Made by a program: the position numbers and the translations under genes
NCBI GenBank assembly: GCA_032158295.1
Contig: CM063258.1
Coordinates: forward strand, 4,422,001-4,486,000
Source: Pycnopodia helianthoides
Taxonomy: Eukaryota; Echinodermata; Asteroidea; Forcipulatida; Asteriidae
Length of the DNA stretch: 64,000 nucleotides
Direction: 5' to 3'
In this document: positions 21,973 to 35,900 of the stretch, piece after piece
Layout: the number at the start of each line of letters is the position of its first letter
Position numbering within the stretch: the stretch's first letter is position 1
Notes under the pieces: generated by a model
What the model was told of the DNA's origin: nothing
Seen by the model: only the letters and a program-made list of their open reading frames with translations
Databases searched by the model: none

Positions 21973-23961
21973 GTTGTCTATTATTATACTAACCTTTGAC
22001 CTCAATGTAAACTTCTCGTCGAGTACACGTGACGATGGCGTACACGCCTCTCTCAGTTTCAATGCCTACGGAAGCCCATTAGTGCCAGGTGATTTTGATT
22101 GTTGATAAACAAACCGCGCTGGTTGGCATGGACGGCCGAATGTAAGCAAAACGTTCAATCTTGTTAACAGTAGCTAGCTGTGACCAAATTCAACATTTCT
22201 GCACAATTTCAATTAAGGTGAATACATCCCAGGATTGGTTGCTTTGTCCCCAGCTAATTCCAGTGTTTTTGAAAATTTGGGTGACATTGTTACAAACTGT
22301 GGCTATATGTTTTTGCTTTGCATTTATGGCTTTCCATAGTTTTCCCACCTTGGATGGCAAAATTCAAGTTGGCTGGCGGCCGCCACGTTATTCGCCTCTC
22401 CCCACGCCCACCATACGATACCATGGCCAAGACCATAGAGCTCGATCTATGCCAAGACTAGAGTTTGAAATTTTTGGGAGAAATTTTTACTCCCGAAAAA
22501 TAATATGAAGGTTATTGAGAGAAGGGAATATTTTGAAATAATCTTGTGACAATATTTTCTGAGTGTTACACCCGTGTCAAAAAATATTTACGTAAATTGG
22601 TTTCAGTGCTGTCCGTATGCCGGGATGCCCCCCCTTCAAGGTTCAAGGTTCAGGGTTCAAGGTTCAAGGTTCAAGGTTCAAGGTTTTTTCCACAGTATAT
22701 AAAAGCATAAATGACATTATCACTCAAAATAGATCAATACAAAGAATACATCTTATACAGTATAGATTTCAAGAACTGATCATGGAAACAAACAAATAAC
22801 ACTGCAGAGGGACCGATTTTAGAAGCAGTACGGCGGTTTGTATCAATTGTCTTTTTTATACATACTTAATTATTTGTTTGTTTGGTTTTTTTTCAGTATG
22901 AAACAAATAAACGTTGGCAAGAAGACTCGTGGATTGTATATGCCTATGACAATGAGTTCCCTTAAGTACGACACGTATTGAAACATAGGTCACTCAAGTA
23001 TAAAAGTCATTGATGAGGTTGATTTAGAGATTTGATGGATGGAATAAAAATGTTGCTACTGTCAGAGCCTACAGAGTACACTTCTCTAAGAAAGTTAAAC
23101 ATACTTCAGTGCTTTTACATATATTTTCAGCACTGTATTTCAAATATCCACGGGTCGCATTGCTAAAGTCACGGGCAAAACTTGTTGTTTTGTTACCCCA
23201 CCCCCCTGGCCCCGTGCGCCCCACCCGCCACCTGCATTTTTTTCTGATCGTGCTTTCCATCCACCTACTTCGGGAGAAGAGCGCCCGCTCTTGACTATGA
23301 TGAAAACTCTTGAGAAATAAAATTTGCCAGGGGGTAAGTGTGATACAGCGTGATCAGTCTACGCATAGACGAGGTTGATTAATTTGTCGTATGCACAACC
23401 ATCAATCTTGGGCAAATGACAAAACACAACAATACTCCGATCGAGCCCAGTAGACCCATCACATAACAGCGCGCTCATAGCCGCTGAACGCTGTGTGTTG
23501 AGTGTTGTTGACTGTACGAAATGTACGTGTGATCAACTTTCTTTGCGTGTGCATCTGGTGCTGATCGAAGTGGGGTTCCCGAACTTCTGTGGCAAAAACG
23601 ACAACTTTATGAATCCCGAGTTGTGATAATTTCTTCCATCACAATGTTCCTCAGTTTGTAAATATTACACTTTTCAATCGATCTCAAACGACAGGTGTGG
23701 GCAAGCCGCAGTGTTAAAGTAACATGCAACGGTGACTGGTTTTGTTGTCGCCACCATCTTACTTAATTGATCGCTGATCTGCCTGCTGGCGTCGACCGTC
23801 GTGTAATCCCCGTCCGTGTGCGTGTGAAACCTGCAGTGAGCGACCTGCCGGGGCCGGATCTTTCGCTCAGCAGACGGTAGAAACCACAGTCAATTCGTGC
23901 ACGAGCGAGCCCAGGCTAGGCCCCGCCGGCCGGTGCGCTGATCAGCAGAAGTGGGGAGGAA
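21973..23961. other. Divergent intergenic region between TBC1D13 and the TIR gene
   Basis: Both genes start outward from this 2-kb interval. It has a CACGTG at about 22026, repeat G at about 22098-22345, a GGTTCAA tandem at 22635-22685, and a CpG-rich stretch at about 23440-23960 that should hold the 5' leader of the plus-strand gene. No TATA box is clear at either end. Confidence 0.5.
22635..22685 (+). repeat. GGTTCAA heptamer tandem repeat
   Basis: Seven or so units of AAGGTTC with one AGGGTTC variant. Simple repeat. Confidence 0.8.
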
Positions 23962-26900
23962 ATGGATGACTGTATAACCGATTATGGTGATGATTTGTTC
24001 GTGGAGGATGGTAAGCATTTTGTGGTTTTCAAAACTGATCTGTTGGCTGTACAATGTTGTCTGACAGACAGTACAACAGTAATACAGTTACATTTCCTCG
24101 TTGTATTTTAATATTTGTATTAGAATAACTTACTTTTCAGATGTATTGTTTGAAGTGAAACACATTAGATGTGTTTGTATTAATGGTACTATAACTGATA
24201 AGAAAATAAGAAAAATAACTAATGAATAGAACTAGGGTAGCCCTACTCCTAGAACGATGGAGCTTCGTTCTGCTAACATGGCTAATTCGTGGAGACGATA
24301 GCGGAACGAACCTCATCATAGTTCTAGGAGTAGGGTAGCCCCATAAACAGTGCCAGTAATGTATCATAAGTATGCTTATCTCCCTCTGAAGGGAGTCAAA
24401 GAGTATAGACTGTGCAAGTCTCGCGCGTATCGGAACAAGAAAACACGTCAAACGAAGAACATATTTTTTCTGAAATCAAATCTGTGTTTTAAATTATATC
24501 TAATGACAAAATCTGAACAACAAAAATACTCGGGACAATTTTTATAAAATTAGTTTTAGCTTTTATAATAAATACACTAATTATGTGTTAACTATTATTA
24601 AAACATAGTTAAAACTCTGGGACAAGGATGCTTATTTGATCTCAACTTTTTAGAAACCCCTTACGCGGATTCGCGGTCACCCCGGCGTAAAATTAACGCT
24701 TGGCACAGTTTATAGAGGACGCTGACGCCTCAACAACCATAGACTGCAATGAAAAGGCCTGCGTTGCAATTACAGCATCTGGCATCTACAAACGCGCATC
24801 CAAAACAAGCGTTTACATAAGTTTTGTTATCGGAGGTGAGCACAAAATTCTTACTTTTTTGCAGTAACCGGAAGCTGAGGTCAAGTTTAATTCTCGTTTT
24901 TTTCCGTTATATCATGTATATTGTTGAATTGATTTTACTTTCATATTTTTTATCACTAAGCATTAACTCCCAACAACATATATAATTTTCATAGTCATAA
25001 ACTTCGTTAAACTAAAATAATTACGAAACAAATCTCGCCCACGTAAAACTTCATATGGTTGGGACCACTATGGTCCCGGAAGTTCAAATGAGCGCAAGAC
25101 TTGCACAGTCTATTGGAGGCTAGGACTAGGAAAGTCGTGTTTCTTTACTGATAGTCATACTCATACTACGTAGGCTTTGTGCTAAATACTCTGGACTCCT
25201 TTCCAAGTTAGTTTGTTGTGTTACTGTTAATAAACCATAAACATAGACATAAATAGAGGAAACACATTTAAGAATTATCACAAACGTCTTGACACAATAC
25301 TGGCACCATTTTATTTATCAAACGTTAGAGCCATCTTAAAGTAGAATCTAGAAATAGCTAACAAAACACGCTCGCTCAATGTTGTACTTACTATTTCTGG
25401 TGATTTTGTTCACAAACATGACAAAGAGATAGATAAAAGGCATCGCAGCATAAAAACTGAATTGCAATTATTCAAAAGCCAATTACTACATCATTAAAAG
25501 GACATCATGAAATTATAAAACAATTTCAATTGATGACAAACCGTCATTGGACATCAAATAGCTGGACATCATAAAAACTACAAAGGGCAATGCAGTTTAT
25601 TTTATTCCTAGTAAAAGGGCACTTATACTGTGAAGGTTAACATTTCTACAGTGCCGAAACATTTCAAGGGGTATTGTTGGACGCAATCTTTTAAAAGGGA
25701 CATATTTAAAAAAAAAAAAATGTGCATGTGCGAATTTTTTCAATTGCGCTCGTCTGCATCAAGACAATGGAGGCAATTTCCTCTGTGAAGTCAAGCCCCA
25801 GGGCCCAATTTCATAGAGCTGCTTAAGCACAAAAAGTAGCTGAGCACATTAACATTATGCTTACCAGATTAAGGTTACCATTCAAAAAACAGTTTGTGAC
25901 TGGTATCCTGCACTTTTTTGCAAAGCAGAAAATTGTTAAGCAATATTTCTCGTTTAAGCAGCTCTATGTAATTAGGCTCAGGTCTTCATGTTCAAATCAA
26001 CGAATTTGTAGATTTTTGTCCATTCATGTTCAAATCAACGAATTTGTAGATTTTTTCCAAAAAATTAATTGCTAAATCAAAATTAGCAGAGAACCTGGTT
26101 AAATGAACATTGGATACGTTTAATTGTTTGAATTGTGACTTATTTCTTTTTAACAAGTTCTGTCGGGACGCATTGTGAACAAAAAGACCCATTTGGTATT
26201 GTACTTTGTAGTGTGAATTCATCATGTGATCTTGATGACTTTCTTAATAGATTTTGAGTGTGCTGAAATCGGGACAGGCCCAACCTTTGTTGGAACATTT
26301 CCTCAAGCTTGAGTATGATAGCATACATAGCACCTTATGTGAACTTTGGCATGTCTAGACAGTGCACAGCAGTATAATAATATCGTATGTAACGGGAGTC
26401 CTGCTGAGTTCTGATGATACGCGTGACATGACTATCTTTCGGTCACATCTGCGAACCTGGACTTGAAGATTATTAATGGGTCCATGTTCTTAAAGGAACA
26501 TTACAGAATTGGGTTTTGCTAACAAAACAGTTGATGGCAGTGTAAGCACTTTATGTAATCCACCAAATACATAAACTGACAAACCTGTAGAAGTTTGAGA
26601 TCGATTGGCCATCTGGGTCACGAGAAAATAGTGAAAAAACGATTATACATTTGCATGAAATCATATAGATTCAACAAATGAATAAAACGCTCACTGAGCG
26701 ATAAACTCTAATCGGAAAATTGGTTTATTCATTTCTCATCAAATATGGCATTTCAGACAGAAATATTTCAAGGGAGGTTTTCTACTATCATCATCATTAG
26801 ACTGTGTAAGTTTAATGTAAATCTGTGATCAAAAAGTATTATTTTACAAGTTTTTTTCTTACCAATTCTGTAATGTTCCTTTAAGTCACTGATTGCTGGT

Positions 26901-29900
26901 ATTACTAGCATGTTGTTGTAGGCCTATTTCCTTCAGAAAGGAACAGATTGATGTAGAATTAATTTAGAATGCAGCTGCTGGTTGTATACAGTGTCAGAGA
27001 ATCAAGATATTGTTAGTCTTGTTTATTGCTCCATGGTATTAGTGATAACAAAAAAGCTGCCTGTAATTTTCACTTTTGTGGTTTGTGTTGTTTCTGTTTA
27101 AATCCGGTATCTTTTGAATAATCCGTTTAAACTTATCATAAAGTAGATGTTTAAATGAAAAGGCGTTGTTACAGGAAGTTTTAATATAATAAAAAAAAGG
27201 TACCCAGTGATACCAATTAAAGAATAATGCTGTCTGTAATCCGTAGAAAGTTTATATCAAAAATTGAGGGAAAAAATTAAACTTCAAACTAAAAGTTTTG
27301 TTTTTTCTTCTTTATGTTAATGGAATTTGAGGCATTGCGTGGTGAGGTATCAATGTATTCAGTTTGCGGTAACACCATCTACTATGCCCTGTAGGTATTG
27401 TTCTTTGAGAACCTGTCTTGCTATTTATTCTACTGCTGCGGAGTAGATTTCGGAATTCAGGAGACTACTTAGTTCGGCCGGGACTACTACTTTCGCTTAG
27501 TGGATCGAGGGGACTTTTCGTTATTAACTTCACTGCGGCGGAGTGAGTTCTGAATTGGTCTCAACGTTTTGACCAGCTTGGTCTAGTCATCGTCAATTGT
27601 TGTTAAAAATTGTTAATCAGACTAACATGACTAATGATATATATAGCCTACAAGTACGAGTGACACAGTGTTGCCAAACAGCCAGGTAACTTTGTGCCGA
27701 GGGCTTTTAACAAAATTACGTCTCGGTTTTACCTGGTCTCATTCATTGATCACCTTCCCAGCATATTCAGCGATTCGAGGGGTTTTTAAAAAGTTTTTAA
27801 ACGGTCATACAGAAGTCATAGATCACATGTATGTCACACGGAACCTTCACCAAGTTCTAAATGGACGACGAAAACCAAACAAAGCATCCTACTTCCATGC
27901 TTAAAGGAACATTACAGAATCGGTTTTTGCTAACAAAACAGTTGCTGGCAGTGTAAGCACTTTATGTAATCCACCATATACATAAACTGACAAACCTGTA
28001 GAAGTTTGAGATCGATTGGTCATCTGGGTCACGAGAATTAGTGAAAAACCGATTACACATTTGCATGAAATCATAATAGATTCAACAAATGAATAAAACG
28101 CTCACTGAGCGATAAACTTCAATCGTGAAATTAGTTTATTCATTTCTCATCAAATATGGCATTTCAGACAGAATTATTTCAAGGGATGTTTTCTACCATC
28201 ATCATCATTAGACCGTGTAAGTTTTATGTAAATCTGTGATCAAAAAGTATATTTTACAAGTTTTTTTCTTACCAATTCTGTAATGTTCCTTTAAACATTT
28301 TGAATGGATGCCCAAATTGCTATGGATGAATGAAACTCAACAACAAAAGTATCACAAAAAAGCATTGTGAGTAAAATATGAACTGAAAAAAAATTACCAT
28401 TGAAAGTTCCAGTTGAGTGGGGAACGTTAACACTCACGAGGGGGTTCAGCACCCAGCCCTCTTCTAATTCCACATTCTTGGAATTCTCTCCTAAGTAGGG
28501 AATTTAAATGACAAAAGGTGGATATCATGCATGTCTGTGGTACCAGTCTCCATTCTTATCCCCTGAGCTACCTGGACTACCCAAGCATACAACCTCCCTT
28601 GGAGGCTGTCTGTTTAAAAAAAGAGTTTAATAGTTTGGGGCATGGTTAGGAGTCTGCTCGTTTAAATCATTTTATAATGCAACTCTGGGTTTTTATAAAA
28701 GTTGCTTGTGGGCCATTGGAGGAGTACATTCATTCCATTTAACTCGGTATAAAATTGGATGGATTGTCGTATTATCATGCGTTGAAGTAAAGGACAGGCC
28801 TGGAATTTCATGTTTAAGAGGGCAATGCCATTTTTATTTTGCAAAGGGCACTTCCATTGGAAAAAAATCATAAAGTCTATGGGAAACTTTTGAAGGGGCA
28901 CCAATCCAAGACCAGGGCAACTAAGGCCGTGGCCTCCGTGTAATTCCAGGCCTGATAGGACACCCTTAGCAAACACTCTAGAAACAGTAGTTGTACATGT
29001 AGTTGCCTCCAATTCGAATACGGTCTTAGTCTGCGCATGTAGCCAAGAGTGCCTGCATGTTTTAATCCCAATTGAGGAGATACTAGTAGTGTGCACCAGA
29101 ACTGAAATCATGTCACATTTTTAATGTGGATGTTTACACAAACTAATGCAAATGCTATGTTGGAAGAGTTCCTTCAGGGGCATCTGTGCCCAATTTCATG
29201 GCTCTGCTTACAGCCAAATTCTGTGGTTGTAGTCACCATTCTTCGCTTACAGGACAAGCGCAAAAATTCTGCGCTAGCTGTGTAAGCGAAGAATGCCTAG
29301 TGAGCGTGGAGTATGCACGTGCTCAAGCAAAATTAATTCCCTGCTAACCTGTAATGTACGCTTGAATTCCCTGCTTCTGTAAGCGCAGATTCTCTGCTCT
29401 GGTAAGCAGAGCAATGAAATCGGGCCAAGGTTGGCTAGGTGGTATCTTACCCTGCTCTTCACATCTGTGAACCTCAGTTCAAATCCTTCCTTCATCAGAA
29501 AAGTTTGAGATGGATCAGTGTGATGCCTTGTGCCTTATGAACTTATTTGTGTACAAAAGCACCTGCTTCCGAAGGAACTGTTGACAAAATGGAGTGGCCA
29601 TTGAAAATTTAAATAGCTTTTTAAAAATTTTGTTATTTAGGTTCTTCCTACAGGATTGGTTTAGAGGAAACAATTTTGGAAATTAGTGGTTTTCTGGATT
29701 ATTTTATTATTCTTGTTAAATTTTATTTCCTTTGTCAGTTAGTTTTCTACCTTGGGCTTATGACAGCTTTACGGATAAACTTCCAATTTTTATTTAAAAA
29801 AATCATGCGTAAATTTCTGTTTAAGGTTTGCTGCATGCTTAATGAGGTACTAAGAATTGGCATTATGAATTTGTTAGGAATTGACACATTATCAACAGAT

Positions 29901-32900
29901 GACTAATTATTCATAACGAAACAATGCATTGCAGATTCACGGTACTACTCCTCGCTTTATCATAATCATACAGGGTTTCTTTAGTGGTGGAAAAATGTTT
30001 CCCTGGAAACCATTGCAAGATGGATCAGTTACATGGTAAATCATATCAAATTAATGGCTTCGGATACCATTTTTACTGGTAAATACCCAATGTTAAATTT
30101 CGCTGAAAACCTTTGAAAGGAAATTGCAAGTGTAATTTTGAATGTGTGGTGGTCGGAAACAGAGAAAATTCTGCCAGTGGTGGTTGGGGAATCCTGAGTG
30201 CCGGGCGGGTTTTCCGGCACCGACCACTGTGGGCAGAGCCCTGCTCATAACGTGTCTACCCGCACACACGATTTTCAGACACATTACACCAATTACAAAT
30301 CACAAACAAAATAAATAGAACCTAAGCATTTTACACGTTTGAATGCCGCAATCATTTTTCTCGGCCAATTTTTTTTTAACGAGTTCAACTATGCGACACA
30401 AATGAACATTTGTACAGGTAGCGGCAGCAGCGTGATGACAGTGCATTCACAGCATTATCAAAACAATTTTCCCGACACGGTTTGTGGGAATTGTAAAGAG
30501 GAAGCTAAATGGTACATTAGTACAAGGAGTATTTACCATAGTTCACCAGACACATGGCATGCCATGGTGGCATTGAACCAAAACCCACTTTACAGAAATA
30601 CAATGACCAGTGAATGAAGGTTGCTGACGGTGCACACACATTTCAAGGCAATCCTTTTTGAAAATGAAAATGAAAATGTTACATTTAAAAGTTGTTTACA
30701 TTTTATGGTTTGCAGTGGTGGCACTGGTTACAAATCACTTGTTAACACTCGATGCGAGGAAATGGTCATTGTACAATGTATTTTTACCAGTCATGAATAC
30801 TTTGGAAAATTGACTGAAAATCCAAAAACGGGTCTCCATTCTTGAAATGGCTACACTTCCGGTACTTTTTATATGGAATAAAATTCACTGTTGACATAAA
30901 ACAATCTATATTGGCTAACACCAGGGCCCAATTTCATAGAGCTGCACAAAAAGCACAACAACATTATGCTTACCAGAATATGGTTACCAGCCAAAATACC
31001 ATGTCACGTGTACAATCTGTGACGTAGCCTGCTTATTTTTGCTTAGCAGAAAGGTGTTAAGAATAATTCTCTGCTTAAGCAGCTCTATTGAGTCCGGGGC
31101 CCAATTTCATGGAGCTGTTTAAGCACAAAGGTGGCTAAGCACAAAACAATGCTTACCAGAATATGGTTACCAGCCAAAACACTGTGGTGTCGCATGTACC
31201 ATCTGTGACTGGTATCCTGCTCATTTTTGCTTAGCAGAAAGTAGTGATGAAGCAGCACTATGAAATTGGGCCCAGGGCTCGATTTCACATAAAGCATTAA
31301 TTGTGACATCACACTTTTGCTGAGCAGTTAAAATTGACACTTAAGACAAATCTGACTCTTTGTGAAATGAGGCCCCACGCCTCATGGAGGCAACAGAGGG
31401 AATAGCCTCCATGCCACTGGGTCATTGCCTTGGTGCCCCTGTATTCCAGTAACAACTTGATTTCTTTATACTACACGGTGCCCTTTACTAGAAAAAAACT
31501 GCGTAGCCTTTGCAGGAATCATAGAGAAAGTACAGTTATGGCCTTAAAGAGAAGGTATACGATTGGTAAAAAATAAATGGTAATCACTCAAAAAATTAAT
31601 GGCAATAAACACTTAATTGGTTAGAAGTACAGCAACTTTCGATAGTATAAAGCATTTTGAGAAATATTTCAAATCAAAATAATGTGGATATGGAAGAGGA
31701 TGTAGTTTTTATCCCCCAATATTTGAATCTGAGAAATGTTTCTGTTAAAAAGTTTCTCAGATGTGTATTCCTATTAGGGATTATTCGTTATGCGTGGACA
31801 TATTCGCTGCCGATTTTGGCGATATTTCAAAAACGCGACCACCTTTTGAAATGAAATTTCCACAGGTTAGTTTATATTGTATATATATCTTTTTCTACAT
31901 TTACATAGGATTAAAACATTCGAACGGTCCCAAAAACTAAAGGTATATACTTTGCCTTGAAGTACTATGTGGGTGTTCCGCCCAACTTAAAATTGTCCTA
32001 ACTACATGTGTGGTTAGGACTAGTCCCACTTGAGTGTTACAGTTGAGTTGGCCCAACTACACATAGCTGGGATTGCCCGACAGTGTGATAGGGATAACCG
32101 CGATGGTCAGTGGGCCTTTAAAGTGATTTTCGATGACTTACATGTAGAATGGGCTCGGAAGTGATATTGGCTATCGAGTGGAAAAAACTCAAGAAAAAAT
32201 GGAGAAGAATTCATCAATGCTCCATCCCGTACCCGCACTACCTGCCAGCAGCCTAGTGTTGTGAAACCACACTCTACTGCAAAAATTAAACAGAGACTGG
32301 TTTCATTGGATTTAATAATAAATCATTCTTGTAAAGCGCATTCCGTCCATGGCAAGACCCCATTAACTGTACAGTCATGAAACTTATTTAAAGAACATAA
32401 ACAATTCTTAAACTACACATTATTAAACAGAAACGCATGGCAAAAAAATTCACAAGATAAAGTGAAACAACTGGCAGGAGAAATGTTTTAAAAAGTCACA
32501 TGCTAAGCAGATGGGTTTTAAGTGAACTCTTGAACAGATCTTGTGAGTGGCATTCAGGTTCCAGAGTTCGGGAGCTGTGTATGCAATCCCAGCAATAGCT
32601 TTGCCATCCAAACTGTACTCAAGTTGGGACTGGTCCCAATAGTTGGAATGATTCTAAAGTTAGACGAACATGTGACTGATATCCATACCAAAAAAAAGAA
32701 GAAGCTTACTTGTATATATTCTCTTAAGCCATTAGATAGAGCTCTTCCAGTTTCTAACGTTGTGTTTACAAATCCCTGAGCCAATTTCATAACTGGGAGC
32801 TCAAGTTCACACAATTTCAGAACTTTTGCTTGACAGCAACAGGTGACCTGCCAAAATGAACAGAGATACGTTGGTGTTTTCCTTTGACCAGTTCCATTCT

Positions 32901-35900
32901 TTGTGTGACTCAGCACATGGACTAGCTTAAAGGAACATTACAGAATTGGTAAGAAAAAAACTTGTAAAATATACTTTTTGATCACAGATTTACATAAAAC
33001 TTACACGGTCTAATGATGATGATAGTAGAAAACATCCCTTGAAATATTTATGTCTGAAATGCCATATTTGATGAGAAATGAATAAACCAATTTTCGATTG
33101 GAGTTTATCGCTCAGTGAGCGTTTTATTCATTTGTTGAATCTATATGATTTCATGCAAATGTGTAATAGGGTTTTCACTATTTTCTTGTGACCCAGATGG
33201 CCAATTGATCTCAAACTTCTACAGGTTTGTCAGTTTATGTATATGGTGGATTACATAAAGTGCTTACACTGCCAGCAACTGTTTTGTTAGAAAAACCAAT
33301 TCTGTAATGTTCCTTTAAAGGCAGGGTGTACTTTTGGTAATTACTCCACAAGTTAATGACCATAAAAACTTACTTGGTAAAGAGCACTGGTGTGCTGCTG
33401 ATGTTATAAAACATTGTTAGAAACGACCCTCCTTTGAAGTAATGTAGTTTTAGAGAAAGAGGTAATTTTTCACCCCAAAACTAATGAGGCTTGAAGCCTT
33501 TCTCAGGCATCTCAAAGCACACAATTCTATGCAACAAGGAGGTTTTTTTTTTTCAATTGAGCCCAAATTTCCACAGGCTCGTTATTCTAATGCCATAATA
33601 TGGGATACACCAAGTGAGGAATACTGGTCTTTGACAATACCAAGAGTATACCCTGCCTTTAAGAAAATAATATCAATACTGTTAGTGTTTTCTGCCGTGC
33701 GTTACGGCCTGTAAAAACAACAGGACCAAATGTTTGTGATGTTTTCTTAAATATAAACTACGTGTAATCCTGACCCATTCACACCTGTTGGATAAATGCA
33801 GACATGTCATGCATGTAAATAAAAGCCTGGTTCAAATTGAGTGTAGGCCTACATATGCCACATCGCTGTAGTGCAAACTAGGTGCGTGTAAATACCAGTG
33901 TGGTATATACAATGTGTGGGCGGGTGACGATACCGCTAACCGGTACTTTGTACAATGACGATTTAAAAGTATTATACAGATGCAGTGAGATGCCAAGTTG
34001 TAAATTTACCATAAGCTATAAGTTCAGTAACCTGTCTTTGAAGGTCATTTATAACAGTGGCTAGAATAGCATTAAATGCCCGTTTGTAAAAACAGTTTGT
34101 ATTGAGTGGAAAATGCCAGGGGCATTTGATCAAGCGGGACATTTGTACGACGACGGACGACGGCAGGATCTCTGCTTGAAACATCTGCTGCAATGTATCG
34201 TAGGTTTATCCTTGCTCTGTGGTGCTAAGTGGCTATGTCAGATTTAATTAAGTCGAGCGTAGTGTTGAAAGCATGCAGTCGGGTTAAACTGTCGGAAATT
34301 AATTTGACGATGAAGCACGAGCGTGAAGTTTGAAATGGTCTGTCAAAACAGTCGTGATAAAACAGATTCAGTTTATCGGTTAGATCTATTTATTTTGTGT
34401 GACAATGTTTTAAATTACGCTGCCCGTGGTTCTGAAATTTAGATTAATTGTAATTAGATTAAAGGTGGACTGCCTTGTCTCAACTTAATATTAGCCAACA
34501 CTATTGGACGAAATTAGCAACAAAAATTATTCATGTGTTCATGATTGATCAAGTTTTTATTTTTTGATGTGTTGTAACAGAGAGGCTGCTGTATACAGAT
34601 GACCTCACTCATAGCTCCAGCCCGCTAGACGATTGGGAAGCGGAGGCTGATCAGGGGGAACACATCATCCGAGTCCGAGAGGAAGACGACGACGATGATG
34701 ACTTCCCAGACAGCCGATCAGACAACTCCACATTCCAAGATGAAGCAACCCAGGCCGTCAGGGCTCACTCTGAGAGTGGGATCTCCCCTCCACTCGTCGG
34801 CGAGGAATCCTGCCACGCCTTCTTCTGCTACTCCAAAGACGACGAGGAGTGGGTCGTCAATGTCATGCAGAAACTTGAGTCCCCCGCGTACGGCTTCCGC
34901 TGTTGCAATCACAAAAATGAACTGGACCCGGGGAATGTACGCATGGATAAAATTGTGAACTCGCTCTGCACGGCGCGGAAGATCGTCCTCGTTCTCTCCC
35001 CTGATTTCGTCCTGAGCCAGTGGTGTACCTATGAAAACTTAAAAGCTCTGAAAACTCATTTTAGAAATGTTAACAAGGTGATCCCAGTGCTGTTGACGGA
35101 GGTGGACTTACCAGACTTCCTGCAGGATATTCCCAATGTTGACGGAATGTCCAAGAACTTCTGGCAGAAATTCATCGCTGCTCTCCAGTTTGGTAAGTTT
35201 AGATGGCAAAGAGCTTGTAACCCTCCTACTGTCAGTGACTCTTGGCAACATTTTCCAGTGAGTTGACCAACCATTTGAAACCATTCGACTGCCAAGGTTG
35301 TGTACGGTGGCACAACTGTGCACAGAACTAACTGTGTACTGTGTACATACATTCCCTCATGGTATCATATTGCAAGCTGGCATAGTTTATCTATCATTCA
35401 AAACCACTTGAATGGTATTGAATGGTCAGACAGCAAGAGGGTTAAAGCTGATAAGGACTTACACTCTACGTTGGTGCAAACTAGTCGGAAGTCTAGCTCG
35501 ACACAAAAAACCATTAAGCCATTTTCCTGCTTTGTTTTAGACGATGAGTAGCCATGTTTTCTTGTTTGTTTCATGTTTTCTACAGATCCCTACAGAGGAA
35601 CATTAGAAACTTCAGCTCAGTACAACATTCCTGGTAAGCAATTCGGGAGAAATTATTTTCGGGTTTTTCTGCATGCAATTTTTTCCTTTGAGAGAGCAAG
35701 GCCATTTTCATTATTGCAAAGGGCACTTTCATTGGAAAATCTTTTTTGTCTATGGGGAACTTTTGAAGGGACACCAAGGCCACGACCAGGGGCAAGGTTG
35801 CAGCCAGGATTTGGTAAAAGGATGTCCAAAGTTGCTTGAAATTTTAAAACTGGATGTCCAAATTGTTCACTTACAATAGTTACAATGTAGATAACAGATA

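Noticed and set aside
27470..27600. Possible LTR or retroelement fragment (GGTCTAGTCATCG region)
   Set aside because: No paired terminal repeat, primer-binding site or reverse transcriptase frame nearby.
28662..29111. 149-codon open frame, minus strand
   Set aside because: It runs through repeat J and unique AT-rich sequence with no splice sites or family resemblance.
34695..34958. Open frames overlapping the TIR exon in other frames
   Set aside because: Shadows of the TIR-domain coding frame.
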